In this document: piece by piece, positions 8,251-14,605 of the stretch
How positions within the stretch are numbered: position 1 is the first letter of the stretch
How the letters are laid out: each line of letters starts with the position of its first letter
DNA from: JAQGJA01 sp965651535
GTDB lineage: Bacteria > Pseudomonadota > Alphaproteobacteria > Micavibrionales > SZUA-601
Assembly: GCA_965651535.1 (NCBI GenBank)
Contig: CBFGSX010000014.1
Span: 1-20,574, forward strand
Length of the DNA: 20,574 nucleotides
Direction: 5' to 3'
Program-made: the position numbers and the translations under genes
Notes under the pieces: model-generated
Told to the model about the DNA's origin: nothing
Database searches by the model: none
The model's input: only the letters and a program-made list of their open reading frames with translations

Positions 8251-8674
8251 TGTAGCCTTTTTGGTTCTGGCATTGTCGGGCTGTGGGGGTGATCCGCCCG
8301 GCACGCTCTATCCCCTGACGGTGAAAACGGCGCGAGGCGATGCGAGTTTCATGGTCGAGCTGGCCGATGATGACAAGGAAAGGGCGCAGGGATTGATGGG
8401 TCGCCCGGCTCTCGACAACGACAAGGGGATGCTGTTTGTTTTTGATAAAGAACAGCCGCTCAGCTTCTGGATGAAAGACACGCTGATTCCTTTGGATGTT
8501 ATTTTCATCCGCAACGATAAAACCGTCGTATCGATCTATCGTCGTGCGCAGCCGCATGATCCAACCCCGATCAAATCCGAAGGCCCGGCGCGGGCGGCGC
8601 TTGAGATCAAGGGCGGACAGGCCGATATTCAGGGAATCGCTGTCGGTGATCGCATTGAAACCAAGCTGTTTTGA
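8228..8674 (+). CDS. DUF192 family lipoprotein
   Basis: With ATG 8228 the product is 148 residues. The start fits a GGGG-containing ribosome site (about 8215-8218) and puts a lipoprotein signal at the N-terminus: basic-hydrophobic segment then LALSGC with Cys19 as the lipidated residue. An earlier in-frame ATG at 8189 would bury this signal, so I reject it. The mature part is a complete DUF192 domain (about 30-145) with the typical ERAQGLMGRP, MLFVFD, SFWMKDTLIPLDVIFI and ALEIKGG motifs. Function of DUF192 proteins is not established; they are small extracytoplasmic beta proteins. The gene overlaps the hydrolase gene and its TGA stop lies inside the ribosome-site region of the next gene, so these three are probably translated together. 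Confidence 0.9.
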   Translation: MNFFRLFSVAFLVLALSGCGGDPPGTLYPLTVKTARGDASFMVELADDDKERAQGLMGRPALDNDKGMLFVFDKEQPLSFWMKDTLIPLDVIFIRNDKTVVSIYRRAQPHDPTPIKSEGPARAALEIKGGQADIQGIAVGDRIETKLF

Positions 8675-8688
8675 CGGTGGGGGCGATG

Positions 8689-8973
8689 ATGACCGAAGTG
8701 CGCATCTATAAGCCGGCCAAGACGACAATGCAGTCGGGCCGCGCCAAGACAAAGAAATGGCTGCTCGAGGCGGTGCCGGAGACGCGCCGCGCGCCGGAAC
8801 CTTTGATGGGATGGGTGGCCTCGGGCGATACACTCAATCAGGTCAAGATCGGTTTCGGCACCAAAGAAGAGGCCATCGCCTTTGCCGAGAAAAAAGGCTG
8901 GGTCTATAACGTGACCGAGCCGAAAATGCGCCAGCTCAAGGGCCGCACCTATCTGGACAATTTCAAAAACTAG
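8689..8973 (+). CDS. NDUFS4-like ETC complex I accessory subunit
   Basis: The 94-residue product starts MTEVRIYKPAKTTMQSGRAK and continues with EPLMGWVASGDTLNQVKIGF, EEAIAFAEKKGW and YLDNFK. This is the bacterial counterpart of mitochondrial NDUFS4 (18-kDa accessory subunit), an alphaproteobacterial marker that binds the peripheral arm of NADH:ubiquinone oxidoreductase. ATG 8689 is chosen because GGTGGGGG (8676-8683) sits five bases upstream; the adjacent ATG 8686 is possible. Length is usual for the family. It is the last gene of the rightward set beginning with the GGDEF-EAL gene and runs into the CTCTCCC hairpin region. The core nuo genes are not in the window, as is normal for this gene. 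Confidence 0.9.
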   Translation: MTEVRIYKPAKTTMQSGRAKTKKWLLEAVPETRRAPEPLMGWVASGDTLNQVKIGFGTKEEAIAFAEKKGWVYNVTEPKMRQLKGRTYLDNFKN

Positions 8974-9033
8974 GCCGCCGGTTCAGGCGAGGAAATAGTT
9001 TACCCCTCTCCCGTTCGCGCGTTGCGCTCACGA

Positions 9034-9090
9034 CCTCTCCCGCAAGGGGAGAGGTATTTCTTTGGCTCCCTCTCCCTTTCAGGGAGAGGG
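9034..9090. repeat. CTCTCCC-type palindromic repeats, likely bidirectional terminator
   Basis: Two hairpins lie in the convergent gap between the NDUFS4-like gene and hemA. CCTCTCCC (9034-9041) pairs with GGGAGAGG (9047-9054) around GCAAG. CCCTCTCCCT (9068-9077) pairs perfectly with AGGGAGAGGG (9081-9090) around TTC. A further CCTCTCCC half-copy lies at about 9005-9012. The repeated CTCTCCC/GGGAGAG units with flanking GGTCGGGGTGAGGG have the form of a dispersed intergenic repeat family common in alphaproteobacteria. Position favours a transcription end or 3' protection function for both strands. Confidence 0.75.
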
Positions 9091-9105
9091 TCGGGGTGAG
9101 GGAAA

Positions 9106-10314
9106 CTAGGCGGCGATTTGCTGTGCGTGAATATCCGCAAGGATGACGTTCAGCGCCGTGGCCAGTTTCTCGATGTCCTCGCGCGTATGAAACGGCGAGG
9201 GCGTCAGGCGGAAACGCTCGGTGCCGCGCGGCACCGTCGGATAGTTGATCGGCTGGACATAGATGTCCCAGTCCTTCAGCAACAGATCCGTTTTCTTTTT
9301 GCACAGGGCGGCGTCGCCGATGATCAGCGGCACGATATGCGTGCCGTGATCAAGGATGTTCAGCCCGGCTGTGGTCAGAATTTTCTTGGTGAGCGCCGCG
9401 ACGCGCTGGTGTTGTTCGCGCTCGGCGCCGCTCGATTTCAGATAATTGACGCTGGCATTTGCCCCTGCGGCGATGTGCGGCGGCAAAGCGGTGGTGAAGA
9501 TAAACCCGCTGCCATACGAGCGCACGGCGTCGATGATTTCTGCGTCGCCTGCGATATAGCCTCCGACACAGCCATAGGCTTTGCCCAGCGTGCCGTTGAG
9601 AAGATCGATTTGATCGACAAGCCCGCGCATTTCGCTGATGCCGCCGCCGCGCGCGCCGTAAAGTCCGACAGCGTGCACTTCATCAAGATAAGTCAGCGCG
9701 CCATATTGCTTGGCGAGTGCGGCGATCTCGGCGATGGGCGAGGTGTCGCCATCCATTGAGTAAAGCGATTCAAACGCGATGATTTTCGGCGTATGAGTCG
9801 GTGCAGCGCGTAGCAATTCCTCGAGATGGTTGACATCGTTGTGACGGAAAATACGCTTTTCGCAACGCGCAAGGCGCAGCCCCTGAATCATCGAGGCGTG
9901 GTTGTGCGCGTCCGAGAAAACAATTACGCCGGGCAAAAGCTCCGCCAGCGTTGCCAGCGCGGTCTGGTTGGCGACATAGCCGGATGAAAAGACCAGCGCG
10001 GCCTCTTTCCTGTGCAAATCGGCGAGGGTCTCCTCCAATTCGACAATATAAGTGGAGGTTCCGGCGATGTTGCGTGTGCCGCCTGCGCCTGCGCCGCATC
10101 GGTCGATCGCTTCTTTCATCGCGTCGGTGACGATTTTGTGCCGGCTCATGCCCAGATAATCGTTGCTGCACCAGACGGTGACGTCGCGCTGCGTCACGGC
10201 ATTATAGGCAAGGGGTGGCGTGCCGGGTTGTCGCCGTATCGGAAGAAAATGGCGATAGCGACCTTCGTCCATCAATTTGCGGATCACGCCGCGGAAGTGT
10301 TTTTTATAATCCAT
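9106..10314 (-). CDS. hemA: 5-aminolevulinate synthase (C4 pathway)
   Basis: The 402-residue PLP enzyme condenses glycine and succinyl-CoA to 5-aminolevulinate, the first step of tetrapyrrole synthesis by the Shemin pathway of alphaproteobacteria. The whole family pattern is present: WCSNDYLGMSRH near 48, GAGAGGTRNIAGT (74-86), SDAHNHASMI (134-143), ESLYSMDGD (182-190), DEVHAVGLYG with Asp211 contacting the pyridine ring, and the Schiff-base Lys245 in NGTLGKAYG. The C-terminal YPTVPRGTERFRLTPSP is standard. Length equals the usual bacterial enzyme. The ATG at 10312-10314 gives the normal MDYKKHF start. It is transcribed alone, divergent from a small gene; the shared 94-base region holds a perfect 12-bp palindrome. 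Confidence 0.97.
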   Translation of the reverse strand: MDYKKHFRGVIRKLMDEGRYRHFLPIRRQPGTPPLAYNAVTQRDVTVWCSNDYLGMSRHKIVTDAMKEAIDRCGAGAGGTRNIAGTSTYIVELEETLADLHRKEAALVFSSGYVANQTALATLAELLPGVIVFSDAHNHASMIQGLRLARCEKRIFRHNDVNHLEELLRAAPTHTPKIIAFESLYSMDGDTSPIAEIAALAKQYGALTYLDEVHAVGLYGARGGGISEMRGLVDQIDLLNGTLGKAYGCVGGYIAGDAEIIDAVRSYGSGFIFTTALPPHIAAGANASVNYLKSSGAEREQHQRVAALTKKILTTAGLNILDHGTHIVPLIIGDAALCKKKTDLLLKDWDIYVQPINYPTVPRGTERFRLTPSPFHTREDIEKLATALNVILADIHAQQIAA

Positions 10315-10362
10315 ATTTGAAGCCTAGCTGAAAATACCGCAAACCCGAAGCAGCGTTAATAA

Positions 10363-10390
10363 TTTACATACCAATTATGCATAATATACA
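10363..10390 (+). promoter_or_regulatory. Candidate promoter with a 12-bp palindrome, hemA divergent region
   Basis: TTTACA (10363-10368) and TATACA (10385-10390) are separated by 16 bases and match the sigma-70 consensus at 5/6 and 4/6 positions. Starting about seven bases downstream would leave a very short leader containing the AGGGA ribosome site (10399-10403) of the small gene at 10409. The perfect palindrome ATTATGCATAAT (10374-10385) fills most of the spacer and touches the -10 box, where a bound repressor would block RNA polymerase. This is pattern reading only; AT-rich gaps yield such matches by chance. Confidence 0.35.
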
Positions 10391-10408
10391 GACACGACAG
10401 GGACGGAT

Positions 10409-10666
10409 ATGATTCGACGCTTGGCCACCATGATAGTTTTCATCTCGACCGTGCTGCTGGCGGCTTTCGGCCAGCATATTTTCGGCCGGGAGGATATTAT
10501 CCGCGCGGCCGACCGGATGCGTCAGGACGGCCCGCATTATGTCGAAGTCGCCTGGAACCGGACGGACAAAGCCTTGGCCGCTCTGGTTCCCGAAGCTGGA
10601 ACGGAAGTTCTGTCCGTATGCAGCTTTTCAAGCCTGGAATGGGCCAATAAGATTGTGAAGTCATAA
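10409..10666 (+). CDS. Small secreted or membrane-anchored protein, unknown function
   Basis: I do not recognise this 85-residue product. It starts with a basic MIRR followed by a hydrophobic stretch (about 5-22, ATMIVFISTVLLAAF), consistent with an uncleaved anchor or a signal peptide. The rest (about 25-85) is soluble, with a REDIIRAADRMRQ helix, HYVEVAW strand-like part and a single Cys72. The ATG has a good ribosome site (AGGGA, six bases before it), GC-rich codon use like its neighbours, and a candidate promoter, so it is probably real. It diverges from hemA and is followed by a dyad just after its stop, then by the RHH gene. No function can be assigned. Confidence 0.65.
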   Translation: MIRRLATMIVFISTVLLAAFGQHIFGREDIIRAADRMRQDGPHYVEVAWNRTDKALAALVPEAGTEVLSVCSFSSLEWANKIVKS

Positions 10667-10667
10667 T

Positions 10668-10684
10668 CTTGTAATTGATACAAG
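10668..10684. promoter_or_regulatory. 17-bp dyad CTTGTA-N5-TACAAG
   Basis: Perfect six-base inverted arms flank ATTGA, starting two bases after the stop codon of the small gene. It could be a weak hairpin at its mRNA end (no U-run follows) or an operator. A second dyad of the same 6-5-6 geometry lies 38 bases downstream. Confidence 0.4.
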
Positions 10685-10705
10685 CGTGTGTATTTCATAT
10701 GGGAA

Positions 10706-10722
10706 TGCAATTATAGATTGCA
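10706..10722. promoter_or_regulatory. 17-bp dyad TGCAAT-N5-ATTGCA
   Basis: Perfect six-base inverted arms flank TATAG, 68 bases before the RHH gene start. The geometry equals that of the dyad at 10668-10684 although the arm sequence differs. A regulator-binding role is inference. Confidence 0.4.
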
Positions 10723-10751
10723 CGTGTATGCCATCCATGTTAAATCATCGG

Positions 10752-10769
10752 ATGTCATTGTATGTCATT
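10752..10769. promoter_or_regulatory. Direct repeat ATGTCATT with 10-base period, candidate RHH operator
   Basis: ATGTCATT occurs at 10752-10759 and again at 10762-10769, one helical turn apart and 20 bases before the RHH start codon. A weaker relative (ATGCCAT) is at about 10728-10734. Ribbon-helix-helix dimers such as MetJ and Arc typically bind short tandem sites in this arrangement (family knowledge), so autoregulation by the downstream protein is a reasonable guess. Confidence 0.4.
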
Positions 10770-10789
10770 TTGATTGTGGGAGAAAATAA

Positions 10790-11194
10790 ATGCCGCAAGA
10801 CGACAGGCTCTTGAAAGATCAGGACGATAACGGCATGGCTGCGCCCAAACGCCGCCGCGAGCGCACGACGCTGATCAGCCATAACATTATTGTCGAAGGG
10901 CGGCGCACTTCCGTCCGTCTGGAAAAGGAAATGTGGCTGGCTATCAAGGAGATTGCCCGCCGCGAGAATTGCACCGTTCATGCGCTCTGCACTGAGGTTT
11001 CGCGTCGCAAACGTCCGGACACGTCGCTGACGGCGGCGATCCGCGTCTTTATCATGGCCTATTTTCAGGCGGCGGCCACCGATGACGGCCACCAGCGCGC
11101 CGGTCACGGGCGCGGGCCAACCAATGCGGGCGATGCATTGAATCGCCACGCGAATACGCCGTATTACGGCCTGCGCGAATTCAAGTCTTTCTAG
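10790..11194 (+). CDS. Ribbon-helix-helix (RHH_4-type) DNA-binding protein
   Basis: The 134-residue product contains a ribbon-helix-helix domain at about residues 38-95: the beta ribbon RRTSVRLEKEMW, first helix WLAIKEIARREN, second helix VHALCTEVSRR, and the LTAAIRVFIMAYFQ tail typical of the RHH_4 family of alphaproteobacteria. The N-terminus is basic (KRRRER, 20-25), and residues 97-134 form a low-complexity tail. ATG 10790 follows a good GGGAGA ribosome site. RHH proteins bind DNA as dimers; the targets of RHH_4 members are not generally known. The 123-base region upstream carries two dyads and a direct repeat that may be its own operator. It precedes fliL by 111 bases, so a flagellar regulatory role is possible but unproven. 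Confidence 0.85.
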   Translation: MPQDDRLLKDQDDNGMAAPKRRRERTTLISHNIIVEGRRTSVRLEKEMWLAIKEIARRENCTVHALCTEVSRRKRPDTSLTAAIRVFIMAYFQAAATDDGHQRAGHGRGPTNAGDALNRHANTPYYGLREFKSF

Positions 11195-11305
11195 CTGGGA
11201 ATATTTTGCCCAGTTGCAACCGATAAAACTTAATTCGCGTAATACCTTCTTAACGCTTGCGGCGTAGGCTTGAATTGTAAGTCCGATTCAAGGGAGTCAT
11301 GCGCC

Positions 11306-11863
11306 GTGGCCGAAGAAGAAACAGCCGCCGAAGAAGAAGTCGCCGAAGATCAAGAAGGCGAACAGCCTGCCGAGGAAGGCGGCTCGGGCGGCAAGCGCCT
11401 CAGCCCGAAAAAACTGATTTTGTTTATTGTGCTGCCGATCGTGCTGGTGATCGCCATCGGCGCAGGCCTGTATTTCAGCGGCGTGTTCGATTCCATGACG
11501 GGCAAGAAAGACGAGGCAAAACACGGCGAGATGGCCTCGGACGATGCAAAACCCGGATCGGGTCATTATTACGATCTGCCGGATCTGATTGTAAATTTAA
11601 GCGATGCAGGCAACAAGCAGCGCTTTCTCAAGCTGAGCATTTCGCTCGAGATCGCCAAAAAAGAGGACGAGGTTCGGTTGCAAACCGTGATGCCGCGCAT
11701 CACCGACCAGTTTCAAACTTATTTGCGGGAATTGCGCGTGGAGGATCTGCGCGGTTCGGCCGGGATTTACCGCCTGCGCCAGGAGTTGCTGGCGCGCGTG
11801 AAGGTCGCCGCCGCGCCGATCAAGGTGAACGATATTCTGTTCCGTGAAATTCTGGTGCAGTAG
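11306..11863 (+). CDS. fliL: Flagellar basal body-associated protein FliL
   Basis: The start is GTG 11306, with AGGGAG (11291-11296) nine bases upstream; an upstream in-frame TTG lacks such a site. The 185-residue product has a very acidic cytoplasmic N-terminus (2-25, mostly Glu and Ala), one membrane helix (about 36-57, KLILFIVLPIVLVIAIGAGLYF) and a periplasmic FliL domain with YYDLPDLIVNLSD and RFLKLSISLEI, ending in VNDILFREILVQ. FliL forms rings around the stator and supports torque and stator stability (family knowledge). It is the first gene of the flagellar block; fliM follows 12 bases later with the same GCC-GTG-GC start context. Confidence 0.93.
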   Translation: MAEEETAAEEEVAEDQEGEQPAEEGGSGGKRLSPKKLILFIVLPIVLVIAIGAGLYFSGVFDSMTGKKDEAKHGEMASDDAKPGSGHYYDLPDLIVNLSDAGNKQRFLKLSISLEIAKKEDEVRLQTVMPRITDQFQTYLRELRVEDLRGSAGIYRLRQELLARVKVAAAPIKVNDILFREILVQ

Positions 11864-11875
11864 AGGGAATGAGCC

Positions 11876-12991
11876 GTGGCTGAAACCGATACCATGACGG
11901 AAGACGAAAAACTGGCGGCGGAATGGGCTGCGGCGTCGGAAGCGCCTGCCGCCCAGCCCGATATGGATGCGGCTGTCGACCCGGCGGACGATATGGCGGC
12001 CGCGATGGGCATGGGCGACGAGGCGGCGGCCAAAGTCCTGAACCAGAATGAGATCGACAGCCTGTTGGGCTTTGATGACGATACCAAGGATAAACAGCTC
12101 AGCGGGATCATGATTCTCGCCAACAATGCGCTGGTCAATTACGAACGCCTGCCGATGCTGGACGTCGTGTTCGACCGCATGGGGCGCCTGCTGTCCACGT
12201 CGCTTCGCAACCTGACATCCGACAACGTCGAGGCGAGTATCGACGACATCGCGTCGGTGCGTTTCGGCGACTATCTCAATTCGGTGCCGCTTCCGGCCAT
12301 GCTGTCGATTATCAAGGCCGAGGAATGGGACAACCAGGGACTCGTGGTATGCGATTCCTCTTTGATTTACTCGATGGTCGACGTTTTGCTCGGCGGCCGA
12401 AAAGGTTCCGCTGCGTTGCGCATCGAGGGGCGGCCCTATACGACGATCGAATGTAATCTGATGGAACGTGTGCTGCACGTGGCGCTGAACGATATGTCGG
12501 CTGCATTCGACCCGTTGTCGCCGGTGACGTTCCGCTTTGAGCGTCTCGAGACCAATCCGCGCTTTGCCGCCATCACCCAGAGCAACAACGCCGCCGTCTT
12601 GATCAAGGTGCGCATCGACATGGAGGGCCGCGGCGGCATGATGGAAATTTTGCTGCCCTATGCGACGCTGGAACCCATTCGCGAACTTTTGCTCCAGATG
12701 TTCATGGGGGAGAAATTCGGACGCGACTCGATCTGGGAGGGCCACCTCAGCAAGGAATTGTATCGCACCGAGGTCGAAATCAACGCGATTTTGGGCGAGA
12801 TGCCCATGTCGCTGCGCGAGGTCATGGAATGGAAAGTCGGTTCCACCCTTGTGCTGGAAACGCGCGCGGATGATATGGTCGAACTTCGTTGTGGCGAAAG
12901 ACCCATGTTTACGGGTAAGATGGGGCGGCGTGACAAATACATCGCCGTGCGGCTTGAGGAAGAAGTCGTCGCCGATCAGGAAAACCTGTAA
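11876..12991 (+). CDS. fliM: Flagellar motor switch protein FliM
   Basis: The 371-residue product is the C-ring switch component that binds CheY-P and sets rotation direction. The CheY-binding peptide LNQNEIDSLLGF is at residues 55-66, not at the extreme N-terminus as in E. coli; an acidic Ala-rich leader of 54 residues precedes it. The middle domain (about 85-275) includes the DRMGRLLSTSLRNLTSDNVE region. The C-terminal SpoA-like domain (about 285-365) carries LREVMEWKVGSTLVLET and RCGERPMFTGKMGRRDKYIAV, which pack with FliN. The start is GTG 11876 behind GAGGGAA. It is flanked by fliL and the DUF6468 gene. FliN and FliG are not in the window. Confidence 0.96.
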   Translation: MAETDTMTEDEKLAAEWAAASEAPAAQPDMDAAVDPADDMAAAMGMGDEAAAKVLNQNEIDSLLGFDDDTKDKQLSGIMILANNALVNYERLPMLDVVFDRMGRLLSTSLRNLTSDNVEASIDDIASVRFGDYLNSVPLPAMLSIIKAEEWDNQGLVVCDSSLIYSMVDVLLGGRKGSAALRIEGRPYTTIECNLMERVLHVALNDMSAAFDPLSPVTFRFERLETNPRFAAITQSNNAAVLIKVRIDMEGRGGMMEILLPYATLEPIRELLLQMFMGEKFGRDSIWEGHLSKELYRTEVEINAILGEMPMSLREVMEWKVGSTLVLETRADDMVELRCGERPMFTGKMGRRDKYIAVRLEEEVVADQENL

Positions 12992-13002
12992 CGGAGAAGC
13001 CA

Positions 13003-13446
13003 ATGCCCCTGATGATGTTTCTCGATATACTGGTGCTGGCCGCCTTGGGCTGGACGATCTACACGATGCGCAATCTGGCCGTGCAGATCAAAGTTATCCG
13101 CGAGGGCAAGACCGAGTTGCAGGTGCTGTTGCAGCAATTAAATATGCACATCGCCAGCGCGCAGACCAGCGTCGACAACATGAAGAAACTGGCCGACGAC
13201 AAGGCCAGAACCCTGCAAAAACAGGTCGACGACGCGCAGGAAGTGGCGCAGGAACTGCAATTCATTCAGAAAGCTGCCGACAATGTGGCCCAGCGCCTTG
13301 AAAAATTGACAGGGGCTGCCGCCGCGCCGATCCGCGCCGAGGAGGAAAAAACGCCGCAAGCCGCCGGTCGTCCGGTCAGCAAGGCCGAAAAAGAACTGGC
13401 CGACGCTTTGGCGGCGCGTCGCTCGGCCAAGGCGGGGGGAGAGTAA
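13003..13446 (+). CDS. DUF6468 flagellar-operon protein
   Basis: The 147-residue product has one N-terminal membrane helix (about 2-20, LMMFLDILVLAALGWTIYT) and a long helical, probably coiled-coil stretch (about 25-105) rich in Gln, Lys and Ala, ending in a low-complexity tail of charged residues. The MRNLAVQIKVIREGKTELQVL motif region is typical of DUF6468, a family found between fliM and motE in Rhodospirillales-type flagellar operons (my recollection of family context). Its function is unknown; membrane topology and position suggest a small partner of the motor or of MotE. ATG 13003 follows GGAG, 11 bases after the fliM stop. The motE gene starts three bases after its stop. Confidence 0.8.
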   Translation: MPLMMFLDILVLAALGWTIYTMRNLAVQIKVIREGKTELQVLLQQLNMHIASAQTSVDNMKKLADDKARTLQKQVDDAQEVAQELQFIQKAADNVAQRLEKLTGAAAAPIRAEEEKTPQAAGRPVSKAEKELADALAARRSAKAGGE

Positions 13447-13449
13447 GTC

Positions 13450-14118
13450 ATGCGCATTCGCCTGATCCCTGTCGTCATGACGGTTTTGTTGCTGACTTTT
13501 ACGGCGCGCTTGGGCGATTTTGCCTTTCAGATCGCGCTGGGCCGTGACGCCACGCTGCAAAAATCGGAAGCCTTCGCGCAGGAGGAAGATGTTCTTCCGA
13601 AGCCCGATGAAGAAAAACCCGCCGCTGAAGCCGCGCCAGAAGGCAATGACAAAGTGGCTGAAGCGCCCGCAAAAGAAGAAAAAGACCCGTTCGTGCAGGA
13701 ATTCAGCGACGAGGAGATCAAAGTTCTGCAATCGTTGTCCAAGCGCCGCGAGCAGCTTGACCAGCGCGAGCGCGATATCGAGCAGCGCGAGAAATTGCTG
13801 AAGGCTGCCGAGAAGAAGGTCGACGAAAAAGTGCTGGAGCTGGCAAGTTTACGCACCCAGCTCGAGAAATTGCTCGACAAACAGCAAAAGGAAGAGGCTG
13901 AAAGCATCGCGCAGCTCGTCAAGATATACGAGAGCATGAAACCGAAAGATGCCGCCAATATCTTCAACGAGATGGATTTTGACGTGCTGCTCAAGATCGT
14001 CGGGCAAATGTCCGAACGCCGCGTGGCACCCATCATCGCTGTCATGAACCCGGGCCGGGCGCGGGAAATCTCGCGTCGTATCGCCGAGGGACAGGCTTTG
14101 CCCAAGACGGAACAATAA
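13450..14118 (+). CDS. motE: MotE-family flagellar motor/chaperone protein
   Basis: The 222-residue product begins with a hydrophobic signal or anchor (about 3-20), followed by an acidic Ala/Pro/Glu linker (40-80), a long coiled coil (about 90-155, with REQLDQRERDIEQREKLL) and a C-terminal MgtE_N-like domain starting at KIYESMKPKDAANIFNEMD (158-176) and reaching VMNPGRAREIS. This is the plan of MotE in Sinorhizobium, a periplasmic chaperone for MotC, and of related FliG-like MgtE_N proteins. The exact job here is inferred from the family. It lies three bases after the DUF6468 gene and before cheY, from which it is separated by a 95-base gap that could hold another promoter. Confidence 0.82.
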   Translation: MRIRLIPVVMTVLLLTFTARLGDFAFQIALGRDATLQKSEAFAQEEDVLPKPDEEKPAAEAAPEGNDKVAEAPAKEEKDPFVQEFSDEEIKVLQSLSKRREQLDQRERDIEQREKLLKAAEKKVDEKVLELASLRTQLEKLLDKQQKEEAESIAQLVKIYESMKPKDAANIFNEMDFDVLLKIVGQMSERRVAPIIAVMNPGRAREISRRIAEGQALPKTEQ

Positions 14119-14213
14119 TTCCATAATATAAATTCTTTACCCGCGCTTAAGGCCTTATTGTTAAGGTGAATCAAGCGACCTTGCGTTGCAGCACGTTAAG
14201 AATGAGGTGTCCG
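14119..14213 (+). promoter_or_regulatory. Gap before cheY with TTAAGG repeats
   Basis: This 95-base gap is the largest inside the flagellar block. It contains TTAAGG at 14147-14152 and 14161-14166, and the perfect 10-bp palindrome TAAGGCCTTA at 14148-14157. The left part is AT-rich. I find no sigma-70 pair with good spacing, and the two TTAA elements are ten bases apart, not the seven of a CtrA box. A separate promoter for cheY-cheZ is plausible but unproven. Confidence 0.3.
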
Positions 14214-14600
14214 ATGGCCGTTGATAAATCCATGAATGTCCTGATCGTGGACGATTACAAGACGATGCTCCGCATCATCAATAACCTGTTGAAGCAACTG
14301 GGCTTCAGCAATGTCGACGAGGCAACCGACGGCACGATGGCGCTCAGTATGCTCCAGAACAAGAAATACGGGCTGATCATTTCCGACTGGAACATGGAGC
14401 CGATGACCGGGCTTCAGCTTCTCAAGGAAGTGCGCGCCAATCAGAACACCTCCAGCATCCCCTTCATCATGGTCACGGCCGAAAGCAAGACGGAAAACGT
14501 CATCGAGGCGAAAAAGGCCGGGGTCAATAACTATATTGTCAAACCATTCAATGCCGACACGCTCAAGACGAAAATGAGCACCGTTCTGGGCGAGTTCTAG
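14214..14600 (+). CDS. cheY: Chemotaxis response regulator CheY
   Basis: ATG 14214 with GAGGTG seven bases upstream gives 128 residues, the standard single-domain CheY length; an upstream in-frame GTG at 14166 has no ribosome site. Receiver residues are all present: Asp13-Asp14 in IVDDY, phospho-acceptor Asp58 in IISDWNM, Thr88 in VTAES, Tyr107 (aromatic switch residue) and Lys110 in VKPF. Phosphorylated CheY binds FliM and changes rotation. Encoding it beside cheZ and close to fliM places signal, target and eraser together. The CheA kinase is not in the window. The gap to cheZ is five bases. Confidence 0.95.
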   Translation: MAVDKSMNVLIVDDYKTMLRIINNLLKQLGFSNVDEATDGTMALSMLQNKKYGLIISDWNMEPMTGLQLLKEVRANQNTSSIPFIMVTAESKTENVIEAKKAGVNNYIVKPFNADTLKTKMSTVLGEF

Positions 14601-14605
14601 AAGAA

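Noticed and set aside
11195..11213. CTGGG-N9-CCCAG after the RHH gene as terminator or sigma-54 promoter
   Set aside because: The stem is only five bases without a U-run, and the GG to GC spacing is one base short of a -24/-12 promoter.
11230..11253. TTAA pairs before fliL as a CtrA box
   Set aside because: The spacing is 16 bases, while the CtrA consensus needs seven; the TTAA pair before cheY has ten.
11597..13003. Long open minus-strand frame opposite fliL and fliM
   Set aside because: His/Arg/Gln-rich translation without any motif, fully antisense to two certain genes.
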